Shown here: positions 43,150 through 55,077 of the stretch, in pieces
Layout: every line of letters begins with the position of its first letter
Position numbering within the stretch: position 1 is the first letter of the stretch
NCBI RefSeq assembly: GCF_000721075.1
Contig: NZ_JOEQ01000012.1
Span: 124,001 to 188,000 of the forward strand
Length of the DNA: 64,000 nucleotides
Direction of reading: 5' to 3'
DNA from: Streptosporangium amethystogenes
GTDB taxonomy: Bacteria > Actinomycetota > Actinomycetes > Streptosporangiales > Streptosporangiaceae
The notes under the pieces: model-generated
Database searches by the model: none
The model's input: only the letters and a program-made list of their open reading frames with translations
Told to the model about the DNA's origin: nothing
Translations under genes and position numbers: made by a program

Positions 43150-44640
43150 TTATAGCTCCGGGGCTCTGGACAGCAGGCTGCCGCCCCACCGCGCCTGGAG
43201 GGCCTTCTCGACCGCGGCACCGACCCGGTAGCAGCGGTCGTCGCCGAGCACCGGAGCCATGATCTGCAGACCGACCGGCAGGCCGTCCTCGTCCGCCAGA
43301 CCGCACGGCACGGAGATGGCCGCGTTGCCCGCCAGGTTGGCCGGGATGGTGCACAGGTCGGCCAGGTACATCGCCATGGGGTCGTCGGCGCGCTCGCCGA
43401 TCGGGAACGCCGTGGTGGGCGTCGTCGGCGAGATGAGCACGTCCACCTGCTGGAAGGCGGCCTCGAAGTCGCGCGCGATGAGCGTGCGGACCTTCTGCGC
43501 CTGGCCGTAGTAGGCGTCGTAGTAACCGCTGGACAGCGCGTACGTGCCGAGGATGATGCGGCGCTTGACCTCGGGGCCGAAGCCCTGGGCCCGGGTCAGG
43601 GCCATGACCTCCTCGGCGCTGCGCGTGCCGTCGTCGCCGACGCGCAGCCCGTACCTCATGGCGTCGAAGCGGGCCAGGTTGGAGGAGCACTCCGAGGGGG
43701 CGATGAGGTAGTACGCCGGGAGGGCGGTGGTGAACGAGGGGCAGGAGACCTCGAAGACCTTCGCGCCCAGCGACTCCAGCAGCTCCACGGTCTCGTGGAA
43801 GCGCGCGAGCACGCCCGCCTGGTAGCCGTCGCCGCCGAACTCCTTGACCACGCCGATGCGCAGCCCGGCCACGTCGCCGTTGCGCGCCGCCGCCACGACC
43901 GAGGGCACCGGGGCGTCGACGGAGGTCGCGTCCATCACGTCGTGGCCGGAGAACGCCTCGTGCAGCAGCGCGGTGTCCAGCACGTTGCGGGCGAAGGGGC
44001 CCGGCGTGTCGAGCGAGCTGGCGAAGGCGATCAGGCCGTAGCGGGACGAGCCGCCGTAGGTCGGCTTCATGCCCACGATGCCGGTGACCGCTGCGGGCTG
44101 GCGGATCGAGCCGCCGGTGTCGGTGCCGGTGGACAGCGGGGCCTCGTAGGCGGCGACCGCGGCGGAGGAGCCACCGGAGGAGCCACCGGGGATGCGGGAC
44201 AGGTCCCACGGGTTACGGGTGGGGCCGTAGGCGGAGTTCTCGGTGGAGGAGCCCATCGCGAACTCGTCCAGGTTGGTCTTGCCGAGGATCACCAGGCCGG
44301 CCTCGCGCAGACGACGGGTCACGGTGGCGTCGTACGGCGGGCGATAGCCCTCAAGGATCTTGGAGCCGGCCGTGGTCGGCATGTCGACGGTGGTGAAGAC
44401 GTCCTTGTGCGCGATCGGCACGCCGGCCAGCGGGCCGAGCTCCTCACCTGCGGCCCGGCGGGCGTCGACGGCCCGCGCCTGCTTCAGGGTCGTCTCGGCG
44501 TCGACGTGGAGGAAGGCGTTGACCTGCGGGTCGACGGCGGCGATCCGGTCGAGATGGGCCTGGGCGACCTCGACCGCGGAGACCTCTCCGGCGGCGATCA
44601 GCGCGCCCAGATCCGCGGCGGTCTTGTGGACGAGGCTCAT
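43150..44640 (-). CDS. gatA: Asp/Glu-tRNA amidotransferase subunit A
   Basis: The 496-residue amidase carries the Ser-cisSer-Lys triad: Lys in [12 protein letters not shown], and [13 protein letters not shown] with [13 protein letters not shown] for the serines. It releases ammonia from glutamine for the GatB-activated aminoacyl-tRNA. ATG 44640 overlaps the gatC stop (ATGA 44637-44640). The open frame upstream to 44967 is the antisense frame of gatC. gatB is not next but two genes away. Confidence 0.97.
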   Translation of the reverse strand: MSLVHKTAADLGALIAAGEVSAVEVAQAHLDRIAAVDPQVNAFLHVDAETTLKQARAVDARRAAGEELGPLAGVPIAHKDVFTTVDMPTTAGSKILEGYRPPYDATVTRRLREAGLVILGKTNLDEFAMGSSTENSAYGPTRNPWDLSRIPGGSSGGSSAAVAAYEAPLSTGTDTGGSIRQPAAVTGIVGMKPTYGGSSRYGLIAFASSLDTPGPFARNVLDTALLHEAFSGHDVMDATSVDAPVPSVVAAARNGDVAGLRIGVVKEFGGDGYQAGVLARFHETVELLESLGAKVFEVSCPSFTTALPAYYLIAPSECSSNLARFDAMRYGLRVGDDGTRSAEEVMALTRAQGFGPEVKRRIILGTYALSSGYYDAYYGQAQKVRTLIARDFEAAFQQVDVLISPTTPTTAFPIGERADDPMAMYLADLCTIPANLAGNAAISVPCGLADEDGLPVGLQIMAPVLGDDRCYRVGAAVEKALQARWGGSLLSRAPEL

Positions 44641-44936
44641 GCTTCCTCCCCAAGGATGCGCGGCACGCGGAAGCGGTCGTCCTCGACTGCCGGGGCGCCT
44701 GACAGCGCCTGTTCCGGCGTCAGTCCTGGCCGCACCTCGTCGGGGCGGTAGACGTTGGTGAGCGGCAACGCGTGCGAGGACGGCGGGATGTCGTCGGCCG
44801 CCACCTCGGCGACGCGGGCGACCGCACCGATGATCACATCGAGCTGGGCGGCGAAGTGGTCGAGCTCCTCGTCGGCCAGCGCCAGCCGGGACAGCCGGGC
44901 GAGGTGAGCGACCTCGTCGCGGGTTATGGCGGACAT
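44637..44936 (-). CDS. gatC: Asp/Glu-tRNA amidotransferase subunit C
   Basis: The 99-residue protein starts [20 protein letters not shown] and contains the conserved [16 protein letters not shown] helix and the extended [18 protein letters not shown] segment, as in all GatC. It stabilises the GatA-GatB complex. It is the first gene of the unit; a possible -10 (TAGGAT, minus strand, 44980-44985) lies about 45 bases upstream. Confidence 0.95.
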   Translation of the reverse strand: MSAITRDEVAHLARLSRLALADEELDHFAAQLDVIIGAVARVAEVAADDIPPSSHALPLTNVYRPDEVRPGLTPEQALSGAPAVEDDRFRVPRILGEEA

Positions 44937-45603
44937 GAGTCGTTGAACCCGTTTCGTGGAATGGCAATTGGACACTGTCATCCTATGGCTCGCGACCTGA
45001 GGGTCCCGACTCATTAACACCGTCGCAACCAACCGAAGATCTCTTACTCGAAGCGGTCAGACCGCCCCCGGCCCGCCAGGCCGGAGAAATCGACCCCCGG
45101 CCTGTCCGGTGCGCACCGATCCGAGAGGCCCTGAGCCGATTGCCGTCACCCACCTGGATCACCGGACCCCGATCCCGCCCCAGGAAGGTTACAAAACGTT
45201 TTACTGCCGGGAGGCTCGATGATCCGCGCCGCCCCCGCGGGCACCGGATCTACGGAGGGGCGCACCCGAGATCGGCTTGAGACGGTCCCCGTAGCCGGTC
45301 AGGACCACCGGTGCACCGTTGTCCCACCTCACATCCGGTCCTGGACACCCCGTGATCGCGGCCCGCGTCCGGCCCCGTCCCACCGGAGAATCGCCGCCGA
45401 AACGGCGTCTTACGCACTCACCTCAAGAACGTTTTAATTTCAGGTAACCCGGATGTGACATAACTCGACGCGGAGCCGGAGAGCCCGCGACCGCATGGGC
45501 GCCGATCCAGGTATGACCCGCCTTCCAGCCGAATCGATCTTGAACACCGCTTCGCGCGTCCCCGGCAGGCACCTACCGGGGGACGGAACGGCCGTACGCA
45601 AGA
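44937..45603. other. Intergenic region of 667 bases with AT-rich palindromes
   Basis: No well-supported gene is present. AAAACGTTTT (45193-45202) is a perfect 10-bp palindrome, and a related AAGAACGTTTTAA lies at 45425-45437, both standing out from GC-rich surroundings. A frame of 72 codons between them (ATG 45219, RBS GGGAGG) has a random-looking, Arg/Pro-rich composition. The right end holds the 3' flank of the GGDEF-EAL gene. Confidence 0.5.
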
Positions 45604-47721
45604 TCATGGCGACAGGGAGGACCAGGCCCGCTGGGGGTCGAGGATCTCGGCGGGGCGCAGGAAACCGAAGTCGTGCGGGGCGAGCCCTCGATGCTTGCGC
45701 AACCATACTGTCGCGTCAGCGGCCGACATGGGCTTGGCGAACAGCCAGCCCTGGCCCAGATCGCACCCCATGTCCGCCAGGCGCTCGGCCACCTCGGCCG
45801 ACTCGACGCCCTCGGCGACCGAGCGCAGGCCGAGGGAGCGGACCAGGTCGACGATCGAGCGGACGATCCGCTCGTCGTCCTTGGACTCGCCGATCCGGCG
45901 GACGAACGAGGAGTCGATCTTGACCTCGGCCACCGGCAGACGCTGCAGGCGGACCAGCGAGGAGTAGCCGGTGCCGAAGTCATCGAGCGCGAGCGGCACG
46001 CCCAGCGAGGCCAGGGCGCGGACCGCGTCGGCGGTGTATGCCTGGTCGGTCATCAGGATGCGCTCGGTGACCTCCAGCTGGATCGCCTTGGGCGGCAGCC
46101 GGTATCGCGCCAGGCCCGCTCCCAGCTGGTCGGAGAGCGCCAAGTCGAGAAGGTCGCGGGCCGAGACGTTGACGGAGATCTGCTCGTGCAGACCGGTGTG
46201 CCACCAGTGAGCGGCCTGCTCCAGGGCCGCGTCGATGACGTATCCGGTGAGATGGCGCATCAGATACGACTGCTCGGCCATCGGCACGAACTCTCCGGGG
46301 GAGATCATCCCTCGCTCCGGGTGGCGCCATCGCAGTAGCGCCTCCACGCCCCGCACCTGCCCTCCCGACAGGTCCAGCTTGGGCTGGTAGTGCAGCCGCA
46401 GCTCGGAGCGGTCGATGGCCCTGCGCAGGTCACCGAGGAGGGTGAGCCGCTCGGGACTGTTGCGGTCCTTGTCGGCGGCGTAGATCTCGACTCCGGTCCT
46501 GCTCTCCTTCGCCAGGTACATCGCCACGTCGGAGCGTTGCAGGAGCATCTCGAAGTCCGGTGCGTGGTCGGGGTAGATGGCGATGCCGAACGAGGCGTCC
46601 AGGTCGAAGCTCATGCCCTCCAGCCGTACCGGCTCGGTGATCGCCACCCGCAGGCGCGCCGCCACCTCCCTGGCCGCCGCGGCGTCCCTGACCGAGGGCA
46701 GCAGAACGGCGAACTCGTCGCCGCCGAGCCGGGCCACCACGTCGCCGGGACGGACGCTGTGGGTGAGCCGGTGCGCGACCATCTGCAGGAGCCGGTCGCC
46801 GACCGGATGCCCGAGGGTGTCGTTGATCTCCTTGAACCGGTCGAGGTCGAGCAGGAACAGGCCGACCCGCTCGCCCTCCCGCGCCTCGGCGAGCGCCTCC
46901 TCCGTGCTGAGCACCAGCATCTTGCGGTTGGGCAGCCCGGTGAGGCCGTCGTGCATCGCCTGGTGGTCGCGGCGGACCGACATGCTGGCCGTGAAGTAGA
47001 CGGCCAGCACGGGCGCCAGGAAGAGCGGCACCAGGGCCGGCGAGTGGTTCATCACCACCACGACGAGCGGGGCCATGCCGAGCAGCCCGGCGTAGACGAG
47101 GCTCTGGTGGCCGATCGTGGTCTTGATCACCCGGTGGATCGACCTGCGCTCGTGCAGCGCCACCGCGCCGGAGACCAGCGCGGCCCGGACCACGAAGTAG
47201 GCCAGCCCGGCCAGCCCGATCGCCAGCAGGTCGGTGCCGTCGGGCACCCCGTCGCCCACCGTGACGGGGTGGTCGCCGAAGAGGTCGAGCACCATCCCGG
47301 CGGCGGTGTAGGCCAGGGTCACCTGGGCGATGTTGAATATGACCCGATGGCACGCCTTACGGGTGACCGCCCCGTTGACGACCATGGCGACCGTCTGCAG
47401 CAGCACCGCGATCGGCAGGCCGTAGTGGAGCAGCGCGGCGAAGGTGAACATGGTCGACGGGTAGGTGCCGCCCACGGTCAGCGACGCCGACAGGATCACC
47501 GGCCGCAACTCACCCAGCACGACAAGGACCGTGAGCATCCAGAACAGCGGGCTCCGGGCGAGTTCCACGACCTCGGCCGTGTCCATGCGCAGCTGGGACA
47601 CGACGAGGGCGACGAACCCGACCGCGATGACGGTGGCGAGGTAGGCCCAGAGGGGCGTTCCCGGACGCGGTCCGGTATCGCGAGTGTCGGTTGGGTCGGC
47701 CATGAGTAACAAAACCCCCAT
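45604..47721 (-). CDS. Membrane-bound GGDEF-EAL cyclic di-GMP enzyme
   Basis: The protein of about 700 residues has an N-terminal MASE-like membrane region of about seven to eight helices (residues 20-250), a GGDEF domain (about 255-420) and an EAL domain (about 430-690). RLGGDEF is intact with an RxxD inhibition site (RPGD) five residues before it. EALLRWRHPERG, DDFGTGYSSL and KIDSSFVRRIG keep the EAL catalytic residues. It may both make and degrade cyclic di-GMP. ATG 47721 and ATG 47703 (MADPTDTRD) are both possible starts, and neither has a strong RBS. It has no PAS domain, unlike the other GGDEF-EAL protein here. Confidence 0.93.
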   Translation of the reverse strand: MGVLLLMADPTDTRDTGPRPGTPLWAYLATVIAVGFVALVVSQLRMDTAEVVELARSPLFWMLTVLVVLGELRPVILSASLTVGGTYPSTMFTFAALLHYGLPIAVLLQTVAMVVNGAVTRKACHRVIFNIAQVTLAYTAAGMVLDLFGDHPVTVGDGVPDGTDLLAIGLAGLAYFVVRAALVSGAVALHERRSIHRVIKTTIGHQSLVYAGLLGMAPLVVVVMNHSPALVPLFLAPVLAVYFTASMSVRRDHQAMHDGLTGLPNRKMLVLSTEEALAEAREGERVGLFLLDLDRFKEINDTLGHPVGDRLLQMVAHRLTHSVRPGDVVARLGGDEFAVLLPSVRDAAAAREVAARLRVAITEPVRLEGMSFDLDASFGIAIYPDHAPDFEMLLQRSDVAMYLAKESRTGVEIYAADKDRNSPERLTLLGDLRRAIDRSELRLHYQPKLDLSGGQVRGVEALLRWRHPERGMISPGEFVPMAEQSYLMRHLTGYVIDAALEQAAHWWHTGLHEQISVNVSARDLLDLALSDQLGAGLARYRLPPKAIQLEVTERILMTDQAYTADAVRALASLGVPLALDDFGTGYSSLVRLQRLPVAEVKIDSSFVRRIGESKDDERIVRSIVDLVRSLGLRSVAEGVESAEVAERLADMGCDLGQGWLFAKPMSAADATVWLRKHRGLAPHDFGFLRPAEILDPQRAWSSLSP

Positions 47722-47830
47722 TAGTTCACTATGGGAGAGTACGGCCTACGGGCCACTTCGCGAAACCGGTTGCGCACGTTCCGTCACTGAAAATTCGGGC
47801 GTTCTTGCGCACGGCGGCGAGGCGGTTCCG

Positions 47831-50080
<2,250 letters not shown>

Positions 50081-50111
50081 TTACCACGAGTTGGCACGCC
50101 CGCGGCCGGGA

Positions 50112-51116
50112 TCACTGGCCGGGATCGTCCTGCAGCACCCGGGCGGCCTTGCGGCAGGTGGCCAGGGCCGCCCTGGCGTAGGCGGGCGAGGCCCCGGCCA
50201 GGCCGCAGGCCGGGGTGAGCACCACCTGCGAGGCCAGCGTCGCGGCGGGAAAGCCGAGACGGCGCCAGAGCTCGACGGCCGGTCCGGCGACCACGCCGAC
50301 GTCGGGAAGTTTCGCGTCCACGCCCGGCACGACACCGAGGAACAGGGCCGTCCCCGCCTCGACCGCCTCGCCGATCGCGTCCTCGTCGCGCCTGTTCAAC
50401 CGGTGGGCGTCGAGCGAGACGCCCGCCACCCCCGCCGCGCGCAGCACGCGGAAGGGCACGGCGGGGGCGCAGCAGTGCACGACGACGAACGTCCCCGCGG
50501 GGAACACCGCGCCGAGCCGCTCCGCGGCGACCTGGCGGTCGACGGCGGTCAGCCGCCCGAAGCCCGAGGCCGTCGGTACCGTGCCCGCGAGGACGCCGGG
50601 CAGCCCCGGCTCGTCGATCTGGACCACGATCTCCGAGGCGCCGGGCACCCTGCGGCGTACGTCGGCGATGTGCGCGGCGAGTCCCTCGGTCAGGGAGTCC
50701 ACCAGGTCACGCACCGCTCCCGGATCGGCGAGCGTCTTGTCGCCGTACTTGAGCTCGACCGCTCCCGCCAGCGTCCACGGACCGCACACCTGGATCTTGA
50801 AGGGTCCCTGGTATCCCTGGGACGCCTCTTCCAGGGCGTCGAGGTCGCGTACCAGGTGGTCGCGGGCGCGCTTGAAATCGCGGCCCGGTCGGTCGGCGAA
50901 CCGCCAGCCCGAGGGCTGCACCTCCACCGGCATCTCCAGCAGCAGCGAGGCGGTGCGCCCGATCATGTCGGCGCCGACGCCTCTGGCGGGCAACTCCGGC
51001 AGATACGGCAGCGCGGGTGACTCGCCGAGGACGACCCTGACCGCCTCGGCCTGGTCCTCTCCCGGATGCGACCCGATGCCGGTCGCGGTCGCCTCGCCCC
51101 ACGGGTACTGGCTCAT
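50112..51116 (-). CDS. Cobalamin-independent methionine synthase-like protein (MetE C-terminal family)
   Basis: The 334-residue protein matches the MetE catalytic-domain family in its short, stand-alone form. TGIGSHPGEDQAEAVR is at the N-terminus, IQVCGPWTLAGAVELKYG in the middle, and the zinc ligands appear in VVVHCCAPAVPF and LTPACGLAGASP. It lacks the N-terminal folate half of MetE, so the methyl donor may be different; such proteins are common in actinobacteria next to ligA. ATG 51116 is preferred, with AGGAGC six bases upstream. Confidence 0.85.
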   Translation of the reverse strand: MSQYPWGEATATGIGSHPGEDQAEAVRVVLGESPALPYLPELPARGVGADMIGRTASLLLEMPVEVQPSGWRFADRPGRDFKRARDHLVRDLDALEEASQGYQGPFKIQVCGPWTLAGAVELKYGDKTLADPGAVRDLVDSLTEGLAAHIADVRRRVPGASEIVVQIDEPGLPGVLAGTVPTASGFGRLTAVDRQVAAERLGAVFPAGTFVVVHCCAPAVPFRVLRAAGVAGVSLDAHRLNRRDEDAIGEAVEAGTALFLGVVPGVDAKLPDVGVVAGPAVELWRRLGFPAATLASQVVLTPACGLAGASPAYARAALATCRKAARVLQDDPGQ

Positions 51117-51491
51117 TGACTGCTCCTGGTTTCGCGTCGGGACATGGGTGATGCTCACCGGCGTCCGCCCGGCGCACCCACCCAGGCCAGCTTAGGACCG
51201 CCGGATTCCCGCACCCGCCCGAGTGACCTCCCCTCCCGCGATCCCACCGATCGATTCCCGGTGCCGGGGCGGTGTGTCAGCGGTGTGTCAGACGGAGGAT
51301 CGCCGCCCTCGTTACCAGAAGCGACTTCGCCATTACTCCGATACGCAAATGAAACAGTCATCCCACCCTCGACAGGCGAAAAAACATGAAGAACGGATGA
51401 AAACGGTGATTCAGGTGAGCCTGATTTGATTTGATGGTGCTTGATCAATCGTTAAGTACCAGTAGAGAGATCTGAGCCGGAAAGGAACTCC
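51117..51491. other. Intergenic region upstream of the type VII locus
   Basis: The 375 bases between the MetE-like gene and the pseudokinase gene contain no gene. A direct repeat GGTGTGTCAGCGGTGTGTCAG lies at about 51270-51290. The segment 51330-51480 is AT-rich and contains GATTTGATTTGAT, so it is the likely promoter region of the plus-strand pseudokinase-mycP-eccB unit; no clear -35/-10 pair stands out. Confidence 0.45.
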
Positions 51492-53666
51492 ATGGGCGAT
51501 CTACACCCTTTGCTGCCGGAAGATCCGGAGCGCATCGGTGTTCACCTCCTGGTCGGCCGGCTCGTCGAAGATCCCACGCAGGCCGTCTACCTGGGTCATC
51601 TGCCGGACGAGGACACCCTCCGGGTGATCCGCGTGCTGGAAGCACGCCCGGGCGCCGACCCGGAGACCTGCGAACGGATCACAAACGAGTTGCACGCCGC
51701 CAGACGCGTGTCCGGCGCGCACACCGCCCGGCTCCTTGAGGTCGGCTGGTTCGACGACTCCCCCTACGTGGTCCGTGAGCATGTCGAGGGTCGTTCCCTG
51801 CGCGAGGCGGTGACCGCCGACGGACCGCTCAGCGGGGACACCCTGGAGCGACTCGCCGTCAGCACGCTCACCGCGCTCACGGCCGTCCACCTGTCCGGCC
51901 TCGTCCACGGCGGGCTCAGTCCCGACACCGTGCTCCTTGGTCCCGACGGTCCCCGCGTCTGCGACATCGGCCTCGGCGACAGCGGTTCCGAGCCGGGATA
52001 CCGCGCTCCCGAGGCCCCCGAGCACGTCAGCCCGGCGTTCGCCGCCGGCACCGGTCAGGCACCGGTCCCGGCCACCGCGTCAGGAAGGCCCGCGGACCTC
52101 TTCGCCTGGGCCGCGACGGTCTGCTACGCGGCGACCGGGCAACCGCCTCTCCTTGATCGGCCCGAGACAGAGCGGGCCGACGCGGCGTCGGAGGGCCCGG
52201 TGAACCTGACCGGCGTCCCGTCGGGGCTCCGCTCCCTCATCGCCCTCTGCCTGGACAGCCGCCCGGAGGCCCGGCCCGACACCAAAGCGGCCATGCTGCG
52301 ACTGCTCGGCGAGCAGCCCACGGAAGCACTCCTGCCGGCTCCCTCCCCTCCCACCGAGGGCGGCCCGAACATTCCCGGCGCGAACGCCGGCCCGCAGAAC
52401 GGAGCCCTGTATCCGGCCTCGGTGCTGCCACCGGCGGCCCCGCTCTGGAGCACACCGCCGCTGCCGGGAAGCCCGCCCCCGCTGAGCGGGACGGTGATCG
52501 CCGAGCCCGCCAAGGAGCAGCGCAGGTCCGCGGGTTTCCCCCTCATGCTGGTGGCCGGTGTCGGCGTGGTCGCCCTGATGTCCGGCCTCGGCGTCTGGGC
52601 CGCCGGAAGCTACGCCTCGCTGGGCGACGTCGAACAGGCCGCCGCGAACGAAAAGGCCCCACTGGCGCTGGCGAGCCAGTGGCGGGGGCAGAGCGGTACG
52701 GATCCGGTCCAGGGTGGCGGAGATCCTCTCCAGGGAGGTACGGATCCCGGTCAAGGAGGTACGGGTCCCGGTCAGGGAGGTGGAGATCCGGGCCAGGGCG
52801 CCGCGGACGACCCGGCCAACCGGGTGACCGTGCCCTGGGGCGTGACACCGGAGCCGCGGGTGGGAGACGTCGGGCCGTTGCAGCTGTCCACCGATGCCCC
52901 CACCCCTCCGACGCTGAACCCGCTCACCTCGCCGCCGGCCGCAGTGCCGACGATTCCGGCCCCCACCGCGCCGATCACCGCACCGCCCCAGCCCCAGCCC
53001 CAGCCCCAGCCCCAGGCGACGGAGACGGAGAAGGCCAAGGAGACGCGGAAGGCCCGTCCGACGGAGAAGCCCAAGGAGACGCAGAGGCCGACTCCCGACC
53101 CCACCGAACCTCAGCGGACGCCACAACCGACGCCGAGCCAGACGCAGCAGGCCCCCCAGTCTCCGGCCCCGACCGAGCCCGAGCCGAGCCGGACGCAGGA
53201 GGCTCCCCGGTCTCCGGCCCCGACCCAGTCCAAGCCCGCTTCGTCGAAGCCGGCCACCAACCCCCCGGTCGTGAACCCGGAGGCACCCCCCGAGGCCAAG
53301 CCGACCACCGCCGCTCCGAAACCGACCGCGGCAGCGCAGCGTTCCAACCCCTACAGCCCGCAGCAGGTCTGCGGGGCGGGTTACTACGTGCAGCGGTCCG
53401 CCTCGTTCAGCGGCGGAACGACCTACCAGCTCTACAACACCTCCACCGGCACCAACTGCGCGGTCACGATGAAGACCGCCGACGTCGGGAAGGAGACGCA
53501 GATCTGGGCCACTCTGGAGGCCCAGGGCGGCGGTTCCAGGACCGAGCGGGGCAACTACAAGTACTACGCGGGCCCGGCCTACGTTCCCGCCAAGGGCAAG
53601 TGCGTGCGCATCTCCGGCGGCGGCCCCGGCGGCAGCACCAGCACGGGCTGGGCCAACTGCGGATGA
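51492..53666 (+). CDS. Membrane Ser/Thr pseudokinase of the type VII secretion locus
   Basis: The 724-residue protein has an N-terminal protein-kinase fold (about 15-285), a membrane helix (about 348-370), a long Gly/Pro/Thr-rich stalk with Gln-Gly-Gly and Pro-Gln repeats (about 390-610), and a C-terminal extracellular domain with four cysteines. The kinase core is degenerate: the VAIK Lys is Arg47 (LRVIRVLE), HRD is HGG (LVHGGLSPD, catalytic Asp lost), and the loop Lys is Ser143; only the DFG Asp (DIG) remains. It should bind partners rather than phosphorylate. RBS AAAGGAAC precedes ATG 51492. It is the first gene of the plus-strand half of the ESX region. Confidence 0.83.
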   Translation: MGDLHPLLPEDPERIGVHLLVGRLVEDPTQAVYLGHLPDEDTLRVIRVLEARPGADPETCERITNELHAARRVSGAHTARLLEVGWFDDSPYVVREHVEGRSLREAVTADGPLSGDTLERLAVSTLTALTAVHLSGLVHGGLSPDTVLLGPDGPRVCDIGLGDSGSEPGYRAPEAPEHVSPAFAAGTGQAPVPATASGRPADLFAWAATVCYAATGQPPLLDRPETERADAASEGPVNLTGVPSGLRSLIALCLDSRPEARPDTKAAMLRLLGEQPTEALLPAPSPPTEGGPNIPGANAGPQNGALYPASVLPPAAPLWSTPPLPGSPPPLSGTVIAEPAKEQRRSAGFPLMLVAGVGVVALMSGLGVWAAGSYASLGDVEQAAANEKAPLALASQWRGQSGTDPVQGGGDPLQGGTDPGQGGTGPGQGGGDPGQGAADDPANRVTVPWGVTPEPRVGDVGPLQLSTDAPTPPTLNPLTSPPAAVPTIPAPTAPITAPPQPQPQPQPQATETEKAKETRKARPTEKPKETQRPTPDPTEPQRTPQPTPSQTQQAPQSPAPTEPEPSRTQEAPRSPAPTQSKPASSKPATNPPVVNPEAPPEAKPTTAAPKPTAAAQRSNPYSPQQVCGAGYYVQRSASFSGGTTYQLYNTSTGTNCAVTMKTADVGKETQIWATLEAQGGGSRTERGNYKYYAGPAYVPAKGKCVRISGGGPGGSTSTGWANCG

Positions 53667-53824
53667 CCCCGAGGTGAACGCGGCAGGGGAGGGCACGTGA
53701 TGCCGCTCTCCCCTACCGATGACGGTGAGGCCGGCGGATGCTCGCCGGCCTCCAGGAGCAGGTGAACGGGGCCGGGCCGCCCACGGTCATGTGATGGCGG
53801 AGACCCCGCCCAGCCCTCTGAGAG

Positions 53825-55018
53825 ATGAAGAGCGCTGTCCGACGTCCAGCTGTTTCGGGGGTTTCAATGATCGGTGGGAAGCTTGTCGCGGGAGTGCTCG
53901 CAGTGACGATCATGACTCCCGTGCCCACCTCCGCGACGGGGACGGCCGACTGCTCTCCGCCCCGCGGGACGAAGAGCATCCGGGAGTCATGGGCCCAGCG
54001 GCGCTTCAACCTGCCGGAGGTGTGGAAGCTGACCAGGGGCGCGGGGGTGACGGTCGCGATCGTCGACAGCGGCGTGGACGTCACCCACCCGCAATTGTCG
54101 AAGATGGCCAGGTCGCTGATCGACCTCACCGGAACGGGCGGAGGCGACTGCATCGGGCACGGTACAGGGGTCGCGGGCATCATCGGGGGAAGCGAGATCA
54201 AGGGAGTGCCGTTCGCCGGCGTCGCGCCGGAGGCCGAACTGATATCCATCAAGCACACGGACAAGGACGTCGGAGAGGCGGGGCGGCTGGCCCACGCGAT
54301 ACTGCGGGCCGTCCGGCTCGGCGCCGACGTGATCAACGTGTCGGTCAAGGCGTACGACCAGCCCGACCTGAAGAAGGTGGTGGACTACGCCCTGGCCCAG
54401 GACGTGGTGATAGTGGCCGCCGCGGGCAACGTCTCCAAGGACGACGGCACCTCCACGCCCGCCTACCCGGCCGCCTATCCCGGAGTCATCTCCGTCGGCT
54501 CGGCCAACCCGGACGGCACCAGGGCCTCGTCCTCCAGCACCACCACCCCGGTCTCCGTGCTCGCCCCCGGCGTCGACATCACCTCGACCTCACCCGGCAG
54601 CGCCTACGCCGAGGGGCTGGAAGGCACCAGCTTCGCGGCGCCGTACGTCGCCGGGGTCGCGGCGCTGGTGCGCGCCCGTCACCCGGGGCTGGACCACCTG
54701 GCGGTGCAGCGGCGGATCAGGCTGACCGCCGGCGGCGGTGCCGGGGTCGGGACCGGCTCGGGAATGATCAACCCGCTGCTGGCCGTCTCGGCGATCCTGC
54801 CGTCGGAGACGGTGGCGATCGCTCCGGACGAGGCCGCCCCGCTGCCGGCCGACGCGATCCCGCGGATCCCGGTGGAGGACTCCCGCGGGACCGCGGTCGC
54901 CGCCTGGGTCGCCCTGGTCTCCCTCTCGCTGGCGGTCCTGGCCGTCCTGACCAGGCTGGTGACCCCACTGGGCCGGCGCCGGGGATGGCGGCCCGCCCGG
55001 ATCGAGAGTGGCGGGTGA
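53825..55018 (+). CDS. mycP: Type VII secretion mycosin (subtilisin-like membrane protease)
   Basis: The 397-residue precursor has a signal peptide (about 15-40) and an S8 protease domain with the triad Asp (VAIVDSGVDVTHP), His (GHGTGVAGII) and Ser (GTSFAAPYVAG). A Pro/Ala linker and a C-terminal membrane helix (AAWVALVSLSLAVLAVLTRL) follow, the exact plan of mycosins. MycP is needed for ESX secretion and stabilises the membrane complex. Cys residues near the N-terminus (DCSPP) and CIGHG suggest the family disulfide. ATG 53825 is the first start; ATG 53867 (MIGGKL) is an alternative. It lies between the pseudokinase and eccB. Confidence 0.93.
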   Translation: MKSAVRRPAVSGVSMIGGKLVAGVLAVTIMTPVPTSATGTADCSPPRGTKSIRESWAQRRFNLPEVWKLTRGAGVTVAIVDSGVDVTHPQLSKMARSLIDLTGTGGGDCIGHGTGVAGIIGGSEIKGVPFAGVAPEAELISIKHTDKDVGEAGRLAHAILRAVRLGADVINVSVKAYDQPDLKKVVDYALAQDVVIVAAAGNVSKDDGTSTPAYPAAYPGVISVGSANPDGTRASSSSTTTPVSVLAPGVDITSTSPGSAYAEGLEGTSFAAPYVAGVAALVRARHPGLDHLAVQRRIRLTAGGGAGVGTGSGMINPLLAVSAILPSETVAIAPDEAAPLPADAIPRIPVEDSRGTAVAAWVALVSLSLAVLAVLTRLVTPLGRRRGWRPARIESGG

Positions 55019-55077
55019 GCGCGCGATGAGTTCCGGCATCCGCCGTTCCCCGGCGAGAGCCGCGAGGTGGGAGTGAC

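Noticed and set aside
45219..45437. 72-codon frame with RBS GGGAGG in the gap before the GGDEF-EAL gene
   Set aside because: The RBS is good but the product (Arg/Pro/Thr-rich, no hydrophobic core) does not look like a protein; chance is likely at this GC content.
52960..53060. Repeated CCCAGCCCCAG units, considered as a CRISPR or regulatory repeat
   Set aside because: They are in-frame Pro-Gln codons of the pseudokinase stalk, with no spacers.
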